Shown here piece by piece: positions 1-44,028 of a DNA stretch of 47,893 bases. Positions within the stretch are counted from its first letter, which is position 1; the number at the start of each line of letters is the position of its first letter. This DNA is from Halocaridina rubra (Eukaryota; Arthropoda; Malacostraca; Decapoda; Atyidae): NCBI GenBank assembly GCA_037179515.1, contig JAXCGZ010017658.1, positions 1-47,893 on the forward strand, read 5' to 3'. The notes below the pieces were generated by a model, which worked only from the letters and a program-made list of their open reading frames with translations, made no database searches and was not told the DNA's origin. The position numbers and the translations under genes were made by a program.

Positions 1-70
<70 letters not shown>
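1..70. repeat. (TA)n microsatellite at window edge
   Basis: Uninterrupted AT dinucleotide run from the first base of the window. The array is cut by the window edge, so its full length is unknown. Confidence 0.97.
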
Positions 71-76
<6 letters not shown>

Positions 77-117
77 CCAAATAAGCACATTACATATGTG
101 AAAACATGAATCATTTT

Positions 118-190
118 CTACCCCGAGCGGGACTCGACCCTAGGACTTATGATTACTAAGTCAAGGCGCTACCACTACACCACAGAAGGT
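118..190 (-). repeat. tRNA-like SINE head between two (TA)n tracts
   Basis: On the - strand there is a box-A-like GTGTAGTGGTAGCGC and, about 35 bases on, a box-B-like GGGTCGAGTCCC, as in the RNA polymerase III promoter of tRNAs. The ends do not pair into a good acceptor stem, so I read it as a tRNA-derived SINE head rather than a working tRNA. It sits between two (TA)n runs. Confidence 0.55.
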
Positions 191-196
191 TGAAAG

Positions 197-200
<4 letters not shown>

Positions 201-262
<62 letters not shown>
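201..262. repeat. (TA)n microsatellite
   Basis: About 31 uninterrupted AT units just after the tRNA-like block. Confidence 0.97.
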
Positions 263-264
<2 letters not shown>

Positions 265-1725
265 TCGTTATGTGTCGTAGGAAGAGACTAAAAGGAACAG
301 GGGAAGAGAAAGATGGGCTCATAATCCCTTTATTACATGATATTTCTTCTCTTGCCGTAAAACAGCGGATAGAATGGTCAAAGCTGGATTGAGTATACTG
401 AAGCCCTGATTGCTTTATTTTTTGTTACAATTGTGGCTATCCCTGATAACTTTATTGTGATATGACATCTTTTAAAAGTAAATTATTTTGGCCTTGTGAT
501 ACCGATTGGGGAAACTTTTATTCTTTATCTATTCTGTTGTTTAATTATACTTTTAATTTTTCTAAAGTCCTCCTCCTGTCTCATCGCAAAATATTTTCCT
601 TGAGATACAAGATCCTTATATGCTTTCCGTGACACCTTCACACTTCTAACTTCGTCAGATAGTCTAGTGTGATGCCAGTGTGCAGAGACTATTGCAGTAT
701 GAATCGTGCCTCACTCTTACTCACTCGTGGATATGCACTCTTGAGAGCTTATTATGTATATTCACTCTCACCTATACAGACACACCTTAGCAAGAGGGTC
801 TGCTCCTCTCTTGTTATCTCTCTATTTCATTTTCGTGCTTTCGCCTCGCCCAAATCCTTTCCATTCTATTTGCCCTCTTCTCCAGTGATGATGCCCAGAA
901 TAGTGCTAAGAGAGTTCACTCGAAGCCGTCACTAATTCCTTCCCCTTGTCCTGTCTTAGCTATCCAGTTATCCACTCTTGTGCTTCCTGGATGCGAAGAC
1001 CCTTCTCATGCTATTACTTGGGTATTTTATGTCACTCGTGGACATGCACTCTGGCTACCTGGCCCTGTCATGACTAAGTCTTTAAAATGTCTTTCTCTCT
1101 AGCATCTTTCGTAGCCATTATCTTCGTGTTCCAAGACTTTTTCAATATGGTTAAAGTACATTAGTATTTCCTAATGCATACACTAATCAACATTTTAAAA
1201 CTTTATCTTCTACCATATCTCTTGACTGCTTGCCTTATCAGTTCTCACATTGTGTTTGCCCTAAATAGAATTCATTTAAAAGTTTCTTCTTTCACCTCTC
1301 TCTCTTTTTTTTTTAAATTTAATTAATGCTCTACCTTCATAACATTAGACTATTCTGTTCTTTCCTTGCAAGACTGTTTACTTGATTAAACACACTCTTT
1401 AAATCCAAATTTATAGTTATATAGTATCTCATTTGTCATGTGATACACAGTAAAATTTGATTCATCGTTCTTCCACTTTTCTATTACTCTTATCTTTTAA
1501 CATATTTTCTGTATCACATTATCTTTTTATCTCCTGTTAATTTTTCAGCTTCATCTGTTTTACTTAACTTCATTCCCTTAATATTTGCATCTTTTAGTAC
1601 ATCTGTTTTACCATAAACTTTGAAATGCTATTCCTCAATGCTTTATCACCAGCTTAATTAGGTTCCTACCCAAGTGGTATTGATTGTAGATCTTGATTTT
1701 GACTTGTATATTTTATATTTGTTAG
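263..1725. other. AT-rich stretch upstream of lgs, no gene recognised
   Basis: T-rich, AT-rich DNA with stop codons in all frames. A phrase resembling CACTCGTGGAtATGCACTCT occurs twice (about 725 and 1034), suggesting an old local duplication. The small open frames here have no recognisable protein features. Confidence 0.6.
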
Positions 1726-1916
1726 ATGAAGGGAAGTGGCTTCACTTGTGTGATAGGCCCAGTCAACTCAGCAGGTTCACAGAAAGCACCATTAACTGTG
1801 TGGGATCCAATAAATACCCTGTGGAAGGAGTCGGTGCTCGGGGTACAGGATTATGCAAACGAGTTGCACTACACCCCTCCTGAGGAAGGCTCTAGTAGTC
1901 CTAGTCTTGCATCTCA
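1726..1916 (+). other. Possible upstream exon of lgs (very tentative)
   Basis: The sequence from an AG at 1724-1725 looks less AT-rich than its surroundings and is open in two frames. One reads through ...NELHYTPPEEGSSSPSLASH, and the other ends in ...VEGVGARG near 1850. To join the candidate exon at 2020 in its open frame, this exon must end with one spare base. Two weak GT sites fit: after 1916 (GTGTTA) in the first frame and after about 1841 (GTACAG) in the second. Neither is a strong donor, so it could equally be 5' UTR or non-transcribed DNA. Confidence 0.2.
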
Positions 1917-2019
1917 TTGTGTTACCGTATTTATGGATTTTTTTATCATTATATTTCATTATATTATGTGTTACTGTGATATTTTGATTTATGTTAAAAT
2001 ATGGTGTCTCTATTTGCAG

Positions 2020-2113
2020 ATGCAGGTATCGGGCATCGAGAGACGAGCCGAGAGAGATATAGATCACAGAAGCGGCACGTAAAGAACATCACAATAACTG
2101 TCAAAACAGCTAG
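2020..2113 (+). CDS. lgs: Candidate upstream exon of lgs (N-terminal coding or 5' UTR)
   Basis: A TTTGCAG acceptor precedes 2020 and a consensus GTAAGT donor follows 2113. Only one frame is open across the 94 bp. It encodes a basic peptide (…RERYRSQKRHVKNITITVKT…) and ends with two spare bases, AG. The first certain exon begins with one spare base, so the join makes AGG (Arg) and continues in frame as ..TAR-GMRGTVK... That agreement of splice sites, open frame and phase is hard to get by chance, though one in three random exons would match in phase. If real, Met 6475 is internal and the start lies further upstream. The alternative is a non-coding 5' UTR exon with translation starting at 6475. 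Confidence 0.5.
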
Positions 2114-2209
2114 GTAAGTGTGAAGCGAAGCTTTCTATATAGATACTTTATATTTATATACAGTATATATACTTATACATAATTAGACTACATACTTTAT
2201 GTGTATTCC

Positions 2210-2358
2210 TGGGGACTGCAGTGGTACCCTCGACTTGAGAAGTGAGAAACTTGTGTTTGAACCCATCATGGGGCATTAGTTTGGGCAACCAGACTTAATA
2301 CCTCAGCTCCAACCTGTCTGTATCCACCTTCTTTTGGTTTAGGATTAATAGCGACATA
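2210..2358 (+). repeat. tRNA-derived SINE, family A
   Basis: Starts with GGGGACTGCAGTGGTA and carries the family-A body: GGGCATTAG, a CCAGACTTAAT block, CAGCTCCAACCTGTCTGT, ATCCACC, then GATTAATAGCGACATA. The same body recurs at about 16 places in the window. Confidence 0.8.
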
Positions 2359-3169
2359 ACAACAACTGTATGTGTAATCCTAAATATGACTGAACATTTT
2401 TTTTTTCTAGATTGAAAATACAATAATAGTCTGTATCCACCTTTTTGTATTTTGGGTTTCGTATGCTCTTTTCTCATGAAACCTGCAGGAGGAGTATTTT
2501 CGGCTTCCCAGAACTGTAGCTCATAACTGTTCCTTGGGCGTGTTGAGTTGACAGCAGCTACCACTTGTGAGTCATTATTCTCCTCTTACCTGCAGAAAGT
2601 TTTGACAATAAATAGAACTGTAAATTATGTGGTTAGGTGATTTGCCTTGCCTTGCCTTGTCAATATAAATGACTCTAGAGTACCCTAGGGTTGCTTTTCT
2701 TTACTAGATCTGACTTTCCTGTACTAGATCTGACTAGAAACTATACTGTATTGCCCTAGTGGATGATGTGAAGTATATTCATGATGAAAGAAAGCAATTT
2801 CTTTGCATAGTTAGTGAATGATGCATAAAGAGTATTGATATATGCCATAATTTAGCCCCTATCTTAACAGCTCATTAGGCCTCATCAGTACACCCATAGA
2901 AATGCAAGGCATTGAAGTAACAACCTGTATGGCAAACTCAGACATAAGAATGGGCATACATATATATCTGCCATGTCTTTGCCTTATACACGGTATGTAG
3001 ATTATATGCTGAAGTCTGTAAATGCATATTTAATTACGTTTACAGATGGTGAAAAGGTTGCGAAGAGAGTCAAAGACGAAAATAGTGGTTTTGAGAATTG
3101 TATGCTGTAGCCTGTCGATGGAGCTAACCATCTTGTCCTTATGTAGTAATTTTTCTAACTACACAAAAC

Positions 3170-3420
3170 TGCAGTCCCACTTGTAAAGGGGAGGCTGAGT
3201 CAAAGCACACAATTATTGTTCTGATTGGAGTTTCCCAACAGAACCTCCAGTATCCTTTGACTCTTTGCGGGAGGAATTCACAATCTCCTTACTCTGCCCC
3301 ATTGGGTCGACTTTTATGACATGCAGGGGAACATGGAGACAATCTTCATTCCCTGCCTCAGGAGAAAAAAAGAGGAAAAGAAGACTTAGAAAGAAAGTTA
3401 AAACTATTTTCACAGTATCC
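3170..3420 (+). repeat. Dispersed repeat C, copy
   Basis: Begins with CCCACTTGTAAAGGGGAGGC then CTGAGTCAAAGCACA. Further on come CTTTGCGGGAGGAA, a GTCGACTTTTATGACATGCA block and GGGGAACA. The same order of blocks recurs at 3680-3855 and 20300-20480, and in shorter form elsewhere. No coding potential; the class of element is unknown to me. Confidence 0.7.
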
Positions 3421-3679
3421 TAATTTCTAGAAGTTATGAGATATATTAACCCATCAGACGTTATAAATAAAATATTGACATTCGTTTATGAATCTTGGAT
3501 ATGTAAGAAAAGAAAAAACACATTTAATAGTAAGGGTTTGAAAAATCTCCAATGCTATACTGTACTGGGTTCCACTGGTGAGCCCATTCAACTAATAATT
3601 ACTGTTAAATATGTGTTTCACTTTTAACTTATCCCCAAATAATGCTATTTTCTATAAAGTCCATCTATATACAAAAACC

Positions 3680-3855
3680 ATAATCCCCCTTATAAAGGGG
3701 AAGGTTTGCCGAGTCAAAACATTCACAGAAAAATACTTGACTTTTTGTGAGAGGAAAGTACAAAGGAGAGAATTCCTAGTCCCCTCACTCCATCCTACAT
3801 AGTCGACTGTTATGACATGGAAGGGAACACTGAGGAGGTATTCTTGCCAAAAAAG
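3680..3855 (+). repeat. Dispersed repeat C, copy
   Basis: Same block order as at 3170: CCCCCTTATAAAGGGG, GCCGAGTCAAAACA, TTTGTGAGAGGAAAGTA, GTCGACTGTTATGACATG, GGGAACA. Confidence 0.7.
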
Positions 3856-4075
3856 AAAAGTAAGAATGTGTCACTGATTTAATATTGTATCCATTATGAG
3901 ACAAACCGTAAAATGATAAGTATAATGTAAATTAATCTTGTACATAAGACGTACTAGTCATAACGTAGTCAGACATAGATATATTTTCCACATTAAATAA
4001 GAAAAAATAAGAAAAGAACTTTGACTCTGCTAGTATAGATGAATAGAGTATTACTGTACCGTTATATACATCACA

Positions 4076-4165
4076 ATAAGTCTCCATTCAAATGGGGATG
4101 AACACAAAAATGTTGGACAGGGGCATTTAGGCTCAATGCCCTTCCTAAAGGTACGCAGTGGGATC
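4076..4165 (-). repeat. SINE family A fragment, antisense
   Basis: Reads in reverse as the family-A tail and head: CCATTCAAATGGGGATGAAC, a gap, then GCCCTTCCTAA and GGGATCGAACTCAC. Confidence 0.55.
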
Positions 4166-4495
4166 GAACTCACATTGGTCATATACTCATGAATTGTATA
4201 TCATGAATGAATAAAATGTACATTAAAAAAAAAAAAGCTGCAACAAAGGATGTCAATTGAATGTAGGTTGTAATGACTGTTTACAGCCTTATAAAAGTAA
4301 AAGAAAAATAATATTAGTTACATGTTCATCTTTGAATAATACAACAATACCTCAAAATTTATATTTAGGTGAGACTTTACTAAACTGTAAGCACAGCACA
4401 GGGTACCCAGTACAATACTGTATTCAAACAATGCAGTATAGATTCAGTATTATTTCAATAAGACAGAAGCATGCCCAGTGTGAAGAATTACTGTA

Positions 4496-4797
4496 CAGAC
4501 ACTCTCTTACTTACAAACGAGTTAGGTTCCAAAAGTCCGTCCCTAAGTAGAATTGTTCGTAAGTTGTGTTTAGGTAAAAAAAGTACTGTACTGTACAGTA
4601 CTTAGGCTAAAGACACTTAACTATTACATAGAGCATCAAGTATACAATATAAATGAATTTTGATACAGTAATAATAATGTAATGATGCAATACATTTCAG
4701 AATTACATATATTAATACATGGGTAGATAATGGGTAGGTTTTTGTTCGTATATGCGAATGTTCGTAACTCGGTTGTTCATAAGTAAGGGAGCTTCTG
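4496..4797. mobile_element. MITE copy 1 (TA-flanked, terminal inverted repeats)
   Basis: 302-bp element starting CAGACaCTC..CTTACTTACaAACgAG and ending in the matching inverted ..CATAAGTAAGGGAGcTTCTG. It is flanked by TA on both sides (4494-4495, 4798-4799), the target-site duplication of Tc1/mariner-type transposition. There is no open frame for a transposase, so it is non-autonomous. Confidence 0.8.
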
Positions 4798-4924
4798 TAC
4801 TTAATAATTATTTTTTATCTTTATTACTCTTACACCAAAGAACTTATTTACCCTTTTACTTATTTTATTTAATTCAAGAAAACTTTAATAAGTTTCATTT
4901 AATACTGTTTATCATAAGTCATTA

Positions 4925-5235
4925 CAGACACCCCCCAACTTACAAAAGAGTTAGGTTCCAGAAGTCCCTTTGTAAGTAGAATTGTTCGTATGTTGTGTTT
5001 AGGTAAAAAAAGTACTTTACAGTACATATATATGTATTACTATACAGTACATAGGCTAAAGACACTTAACTACTACATAAAATATAAAGTATACATTATT
5101 AATGAATCCTAATACAGTAATAATACAGTACATTACAGAATTACATACATTAATCCTTGGATGGATAATGGGTAGGGTTTTGTACATATTTGTGAATGTT
5201 CGTAACTCAGTTGTTCGTAAGTAGGGGAGCGTCTG
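4925..5235. mobile_element. MITE copy 2 (TA-flanked, terminal inverted repeats)
   Basis: 311-bp relative of the element at 4496 in the same orientation. It starts CAGACACCCCCCAACTTAC and ends GTTCGTAAGTAGGGGAGCGTC plus TG. TA flanks are at 4923-4924 and 5236-5237. The two copies share internal blocks (GAGTTAGGTTCCA, TTGTGTTTAGGTAAAAAAAG, CTAAAGACACTTAACTA) but differ by small indels. Confidence 0.8.
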
Positions 5236-6470
5236 TATTGAGGGTACATTTATAATTAAGAAACACTAAACGAGTGACTCATGTCGTGGTGGATAAGGTA
5301 GAGGCTTGCTCATTCCCGTATTCTTTCTGTTATGCAACCTTGCACTATCATAGAAACGATGAAACCTTCTTCTGTTTGCAGAGAATCTTTGAGGTTTTTC
5401 CAGATATTTGAGCTTTACGTCATTAAATAAAGCTCTGGGCCTTGGCTTGAATCAGTTACTTGCTTAGAGGCAATTTATTCTGATTCTATTCTGCTAACCA
5501 CACTGAGAGCAGATACTCCATTTTGCCAATGGCTACTTTACTTTGTGTAATTCTCATTGTAGCCTTCAGTTTGGTACTTCTTTTTGCTTGTTCTTATGTT
5601 CCGGAAGCATATTTGATGCTTTGGGGGCTTTCTTTTTGCTCCTGAATTAGTTTCAGCTTCGTTTACATTAGTCACACAGCGTCCATCATTTGTATGATTG
5701 TTTCCGGGAATTTTCATGCATTGGATACTATTATAAGCAAGTACAAAATGCACGGTAAATGGGCCACTTATGAATTGCTCTCGTAATACTAAGATAGCAC
5801 TCATGAATACTCCAGACACTTTATATGAGTGGGCAGTAGGGGAGATTAATAAGATGTCTAATGGCTGCACTCATTTTGTCAGTCTTGTGGTTTGGGCACC
5901 AATTTTAAAAGTAAGACTTTTACAGGTATTTTTATCATTATTTCTCTTCAAACGTAAGTCTGAGGCAATGTAATTTGATGCTGTCATTAAGAAATATGTT
6001 TGATTATAATTGTGTCCTATATGCTAAATTATGCGGTCTGTAAATATAAAAATGACTACTTCAGCAGCTTGATATTTACCTCTGTCTCTAGCAGTGGAGC
6101 TCCCATTCAGAGGGTTATCACATCAAGCAAAGGGCATATCTTGCTCTCAGTTCAAACATGGCCTCTTTGTATTCTTCTTTGATTTCTTTCCATTACAAAC
6201 AGAGTTATATAAGCAGTCCTTCTATTGTACACTCGGTCTGCCACCTAATCTCTTTTTTTTTAATTATTTTATGCAAGTCTGTTAACCAAATGGTGCATTT
6301 GTACCATGTGTCCAAGCCAGGCAAAAATATTTTGTTGTGCTCATATGATCCCAATACTGTACTGTCCTTACTGTTACAATTTTAAAGATTATTATATTTT
6401 TGTTGTTGTTACTACATGATATAGGTAAAATGAAAAATGTATTGTAAATCACATTTTTCTCTCATTGCAG

Positions 6471-38343
<31,873 letters not shown>

Positions 38344-39860
38344 GGCGCGCGGGGAAAACTACCTCACAGGTGATCTGGTGCTAGCAGCTGCCGCCCAGCA
38401 CACTCACCACTATGCAACTCTACCCCTCCTACCCCTTCCACCTCTCCCGACTAGTGTCGGTCGTGGCGGTAGTGTGGCGGCGGTGGTGAAACTGCTCAAG
38501 TGTGGTGGTGGTGGTGGCGTGCCCCCTCCCCTCTCCCTGCAGTCCTTCCTTGCCCTTGTTGACCAGTGACCCTAGGCGGGTGTGAGGACCACCCTCCACC
38601 CACCCGTGTGCCCGTCCAGTGGTAGGGATGCCCCCCGCCCCCCTGCACAGTCCACTCAGTTCTCACTTTTCAGGGCAACTTGTAAGTTTGTAGTTTCAAT
38701 ACTGTTACCGGGGTGCTTTGTAGTCTAAGTTATTTTACTTGCTCTGTTCACCTATCCTTTAGTGGTTGTTGACTACTGAAGGACATTTGACTGACAATAC
38801 CAGTGCTGTGCTGCTGCAGAAAAAGAGAAAAATACTAAAAATATGCATTATGACTGAATATACGACAGGCTATGTGCAGTGACGCGTGCGACATTTTGGG
38901 CATGAGCCAGCTCCACGCACTTAATACTGAAGTCTTTCCTACACAGTGATGGTAACACAGTGACATAGTTTGTGTGTGTGCGAGCAGCCATTCTTGACAT
39001 TGGCATGGTAGAATTCAGTGATAGACAGCTGCAATACCCTGAACTAAATGTAAGAGCAGCTGAAATAGAAAATAAAAAAAAAACTTGTTCATGACAGTTT
39101 TTTGTGTAATGGTACAGCAGTCCATTGATTTCCTGAACTGACAATCAATCTCAGTCATGTTTTGTGTGTGTTTTTGCTGGGAATATTTAGAAGTTCTCAT
39201 GAATGTTGTTACTCCTTAAAATAAAAAAAAAGATGATTTGCAGTGACTGTTGGAGTTGATAATAATATTGATAGTAGTGACAGCTTTTCAGTGTGAATTG
39301 TGAATGAACAAAGGTGCTCATTCTAAATCCCTTCACTGCACTGGAGGAATACGATTGCCAATGAAGGCAATAGCATTGTACAAATTGTTAAGCCCTCTCT
39401 CTCTCTTTCATGCCACATTTTCTTCATCCACTGTGCGATGCAATACGACTAAGGATACAGCTTCATTAATAGGAAAATTTAAATTGTTTTCTGCGACGGT
39501 CGTAGGATCCTCGCAGCAGTTGTTCGGAAAACAGCAGTGTGAAAACTGCCACGTTTATTTTTCAGCCTGAGAAATTATGAATTAGGAAAAAAAATTAATA
39601 TTTGTATGATTCCTTTGTATTATTGTAAAGTTTGTATTATATGTAAGTTTTTTGTTTTTTTTTTTCTCTTCTTTTTTTTTCTGTTTGTTCTTAAGGTCAC
39701 ACTCCTAAAGCTACAGGCTGACCCCCTGATGTTTTGGCAGTATTTTAGAATGTAATACGAAGGATGTGAACATTTTTATTATTGAAAAATTTTACATAAA
39801 ATAATTTTACAAGAACTAATGGTATTCCTCTCTCCATAAAAAAACTTATACAGGTATATA
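38344..39860 (+). other. lgs: lgs 3' UTR (end not located)
   Basis: Follows the stop directly. The first 300 bp are GC-rich with GGCGGTGGTGG-like runs, then AT-rich. AATAAA occurs at 39071-39076 and 39219-39224, both inside A-rich runs, so neither is decisive; a SINE starts at about 39868. The 63-codon frame beginning near 38378 has no domain and is likely not translated. Confidence 0.6.
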
Positions 39861-39867
39861 TATGAGC

Positions 39868-40075
39868 AGCCACTGTGGGCACATTGGTAGTGGGTGCGAC
39901 TATGGTTCGTTGGGTTACTGGTTCAAAACCCGACATGGTCTAAGATTAGAAAAGGCATTCACACAGGATAACAGTTGCACTGCCAAAACCAAAGTTCTTT
40001 GAAAGAAGACTCCATCCTAGCCCAAAACAGAAAAGGGAGCCCATGATGCAAAACTTGCATCATCAGTTCATTAAG
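39868..40075 (+). repeat. SINE family B, diverged
   Basis: Head GCCACTGTGGGCACATTGGT, box-B-like TACTGGTTCAAAACCCGACA, then GTTCTTTGAAAGAAGACTCC, ATCCTAGCCC and AAAAGGGAGCCCATGATGCA, in the order of the family-B element at 18493. Confidence 0.8.
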
Positions 40076-40421
40076 AAAGACTAATCTGATCAACACTACT
40101 TTTTGGCACTGACTCCATTGTAAAGCCAACACATAAAAGATCACAGTGAAACTCATATGACTTGTCATTCTACCTTCATATTTGTGTCAAATCTAAACAT
40201 TCTATACTGTTAAATACATTCAGTTCTTAAAAAACTTCATGCTTAATTAAAGGAAACTTTTAAGAGCTTGCATATACTAATACAGTGGATATTTTTGCTA
40301 ATTCATAGATAATGAGTCCCTTTGCCTTGATGGAAGGAGCTCTTGCTTATATTTTTTTATTTTTTCTCTCAATACATACTGTGTCTGAACCATATGTATA
40401 ATAAGAAATTTGTCTCTGGTG

Positions 40422-40643
<222 letters not shown>

Positions 40644-41567
40644 ATGCCATTAGAGTATGAGATTCTTTTCTCGGTTTGTCACATACAATGTAATTTCTAT
40701 ATCTGAATTTTAACATACAAGACTTCCTGAATAAAAAACTAAGTTTTCTACTTCTTTCATAATAGCACAGCATCAGAAACAACTTTATATCTGACAAATG
40801 GTTCAGATACAGTATTTGATATGAAAAGAAAAAAAGCTCAGAAAGAGCTTGTTCAATCAAGGCAAAGGGGTTCATTATTCAGTAATTATCTGCAAAGAAA
40901 TCTCCGCTGTGTTAGTAAACGAACACTCTTGAAGGTTCTGGTAACTGTATATGAATCCACTCAAAAACTGGATGTATAATGTAGAACAGAATGGTTGCCT
41001 GACATGAACGTAGAATGGCAAGGCATACAACGGTCACTGTGAGGGGGTCTTATATATGTAGGCTTTTCAACAGACGTAGTACCAAAAATTAAGGTTCAAT
41101 CAAATTAGTATATAATTCATGCTTGATGCCCTGAATCCTAGTGAAGAAAGGGCATGATGAGCATATAAAATGCCAACTACACATACAGTATATAGGTTAA
41201 ATATAGTGGTGGAGTGAAGCATGCTGTCTTTGTGTTTCCAGTGTGTCACAGCTCATTAAAAGGGATATCCCTTGTAGAGGTGGAAAATATTTCTGCCTCC
41301 GAATATGTCGTAACAACCAACTAAAGGGGAAAAGGGAGTGAGTTAGTATTTGTAATCCCATTCTCTCGGCAAATTTTTTTTATGCCATAAAACACCTGAA
41401 AGAAAGAGCGAGAATAAGCAGGGCAAAATGTAGTCTTGCTGCCTCTTCATTTTTGATCTGTTGCGACTACCATGCCGGTATCGCTAGGATATGGTGTCGT
41501 TTAAAAAAAAAAAGTATCAAAACATTGTGCTAGAAACTTTCATAGGTGTAGTCAACTACTTTTTCTT

Positions 41568-41705
41568 AGGGGATGGCAGTATTTTAGTGGTAGAGCTCGC
41601 AAGTCAGGAAGCAACTAATGTGGACCATTAGGAAGGGAATTCAGCCTTTATCTCCCCAATTCTTATATCTGTGTCCACCCCTATTTGAGAGGGGAATAAA
41701 TGACA
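41568..41705 (+). repeat. tRNA-derived SINE, family A
   Basis: TTTTAGTGGTAGAGCTCGCA head, TTAGGAAGGGAATTCAGCCT body, TCTGTGTCCACCCCTATTTG and GGGGAATAAATGACA tail. Confidence 0.8.
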
Positions 41706-42029
41706 AAAACTTGTTCTAATATTAATTTAAATAATCTCTGAAGATAAGACAGGTATTGATATTTACTGTTACTTATTTTTATTTTCAAAGCAAAGTGACA
41801 TTTCCCACTTGAGCTGGGTGGCCACAGGTGTATAAAAGGAAATGAAGAATAAGAGATTCAACATACTCTGGTCATTCTTATATATCGCATCAGTTGCTTT
41901 TCAGTAAAAAAAGAAAAAGCTGGCATAAGAGTATTACCAGTTTCCAACTCGCCTATCCCTCCTAGTCACTTTTTACGACATAACAGAGGTGTAAAATTGT
42001 TTTCTTCCACTATTCATTGCACTCAAGGA

Positions 42030-42610
42030 CTATGATTAAAGATCTGTTTCCTATGACACACGAGGCATATCAGAAAGAAAATGTTTCCTATGACACACAA
42101 AACATATATGAAAGAAACTTACAAGCATATGAGTAAAAAACTGTTTCCTATGACACACAAAGAATAAGATTATAAAACTGTTTCCTATGACAAAGGCATA
42201 GGAGTAAAAACGTGTTTCCTATGACAAACAATGAATAACAAAACAGTTCCTAAGACACACAGTGAATAAGAATGTAAAGTTATTTCTTGACACAAGGAAT
42301 AAGAATATAAAACTGTTTCCTATGACACAGAGAATGAGAATATAAAACTATTCCCTATAACACACTGCATAATAATACAAAACTATTTCCTATGACATTC
42401 AAGGAATAAGAATATAAAACCGTTTCCTGACACACAATGCATAAGAATGTGGCTATTTCCTATGACACATGGAATAAGAATATATAACTAATTCCTATGA
42501 CACATGGAATGAGTTTATAAAAGTGTTTCTTCTGATACACGAGGAATGAGAAATAAAAACATGTTTCCTATGACACAAGAAATACGAGTAAAAATTTGTT
42601 CCACACAATA
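42030..42610. repeat. Minisatellite, unit about 36 bp, about 14-15 copies
   Basis: Unit like AAAACTGTTTCCTATGACAC plus ACAAGGAATAAGAATAT recurs from about 42045 to 42600, with many indels. Confidence 0.93.
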
Positions 42611-43695
42611 GGGACATCCCACTCTGGTCATTTTGAACTGCAGGAATAGGAACAGAACAGGAGAATTCTTTCACCCCTCTACTGGGGAAATCTCATAACT
42701 AATTCCTTACAACATGCAAGGAATACGAAGCCAGAAATTTCTCGTCCACAGGCACAAAGGATGAAAGTGTGTGAAATATAATTAAAAAAAACGCACCCTA
42801 TTATTGTCTGCTTACGTTGCTCTCTAAGTTACCTAGTACCTGAGTAACAGACATAATTTTAACTTCTCAAAAGCGGTGTACTCGGGCCAAAATTTTACTT
42901 AGCGACACGTCTTCCTAATTTTCCTGAACCTGACCTCATGGTGTGGTTGGAGACATAAAATGGCTACCCCGTCAAAACATAAGCAACTGAACATGCTAAA
43001 ATACAAAAATGGGTAGATTAGTTACATGGGATCTATGGGAACGGGCCAAGCTCACCAGTTAGGGATTGTTCTTTTATTTCAATATTTTATATTTTAATTT
43101 CTCTCGGAAATTGCTTGTTATTGTGATTTCCCCCAACTAGACCCCCAAATCCCCATGCCTTCCCCATTATTAATGGAGGAAAGGTTGAGGATATCATATC
43201 ATATAGAAATTAATATTTTTATAGGCAATGAAAAAGAATGAGTTGCAAACACAAAAACCTACTGTAAAACCATAGTCACTTCAGCTCATTGTGGGTATTA
43301 AAAGCTAACATTTACGGTCACATATGAGCACGTACCATTAACCTCAAGTAACTGATGCATATACGAGTTATAAAAGCAAAAACGTATAGAAACCTACGTG
43401 TATTTAATACTGTATAATATAAAAAATTACCTTACCAATGAGGTACTGTCCTGACAAATTTATTCAACAAGGAGAATCCTATGGAGAGACATCCAAGCTA
43501 ATATCCTCTGTTTCTTTTATTCATCATATAATTGTCTAACAACCCAATGATTCCTCTAGCTCGTAAGCTAATTTCCTCTATGTTTCTCTTATTCATCATA
43601 CAATTGTCTAACAATCCAATGATTACTCTAGCTCATAAGATAAGAAAAATTACACAAGTAACAACCTACAAAACATGAAATGGTATTTTTTCTAA

Positions 43696-44028
43696 TTGCG
43701 CCCATCTTTATTTGGAGGTAAATTACATTTTCCCTGTGGTTTTTGGTGGTTTGAGTGAATATAACCTTGGAAAATGTCGGGAAATATATAACCTAACTTG
43801 ACCTAACCTAACCTTATCTAAAATATAATTTACGACAGTTTTCAAGGTCACATTTAATAAAAAACATAAAAGCCAACAGAAAAATATGTCGTAATTACTA
43901 TCATAGGTTAGATAAGGTTCGGTTAGCATATATTTTCCGACGGTCTTAATGGTCAAATTCTTCCAAAACGCATAAAAAAAACCCATAGGAAAAATATATT
44001 TTTCACCTCCAAATTTGGACAGGCGCAA
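43696..44028. mobile_element. Foldback (palindromic) element, 333 bp
   Basis: The two ends are inverted copies. Left TTGCGCCCATC..TTTGGAGGTAAA..TTTTCCCTGTGG pairs with right TTGCGCCTGTCC..TTTGGAGGTGAA..TTTTTCCTATGGG read on the - strand. Inner parts also pair: AACCTAACCTTATCTAA near 43812 against CTAACCGAACCTTATCTAA from 43912-43930. It is a MITE-like foldback with arms of about 130-150 bp. The - strand open frame across it (44133-43723) is a by-product. No clear target-site duplication found. Confidence 0.75.

Larger units (their letters stand above)
2114..6470 (+). other. lgs: Intron between candidate exon and first certain lgs exon
   Basis: Holds a family-A SINE (2210-2358), two copies of repeat C (3170-3420, 3680-3855), an antisense SINE fragment (4076-4165) and a tandem pair of MITEs (4496-4797, 4925-5235). 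The stretch 5240-6470 shows no feature I recognise; its small open frames look random. Confidence 0.5.

Noticed and set aside
118..190. A functional tRNA gene on the - strand
   Set aside because: Boxes A and B are visible but acceptor-stem ends do not pair; it fits a SINE head better.
669..935. 88-codon frame upstream of lgs as a gene
   Set aside because: No recognisable domain, ordinary length for chance in AT-rich DNA, no supporting splice or neighbouring signals.
38378..38569. 63-codon frame after the lgs stop as an alternative C-terminus or small protein
   Set aside because: It is in GC-rich 3' UTR, low complexity, with no splice join that would reach it in frame.
43796..43825. Interstitial telomere from CCTAACCTAACC
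   Set aside because: Only two or three units and part of a foldback arm; too short for telomeric origin.
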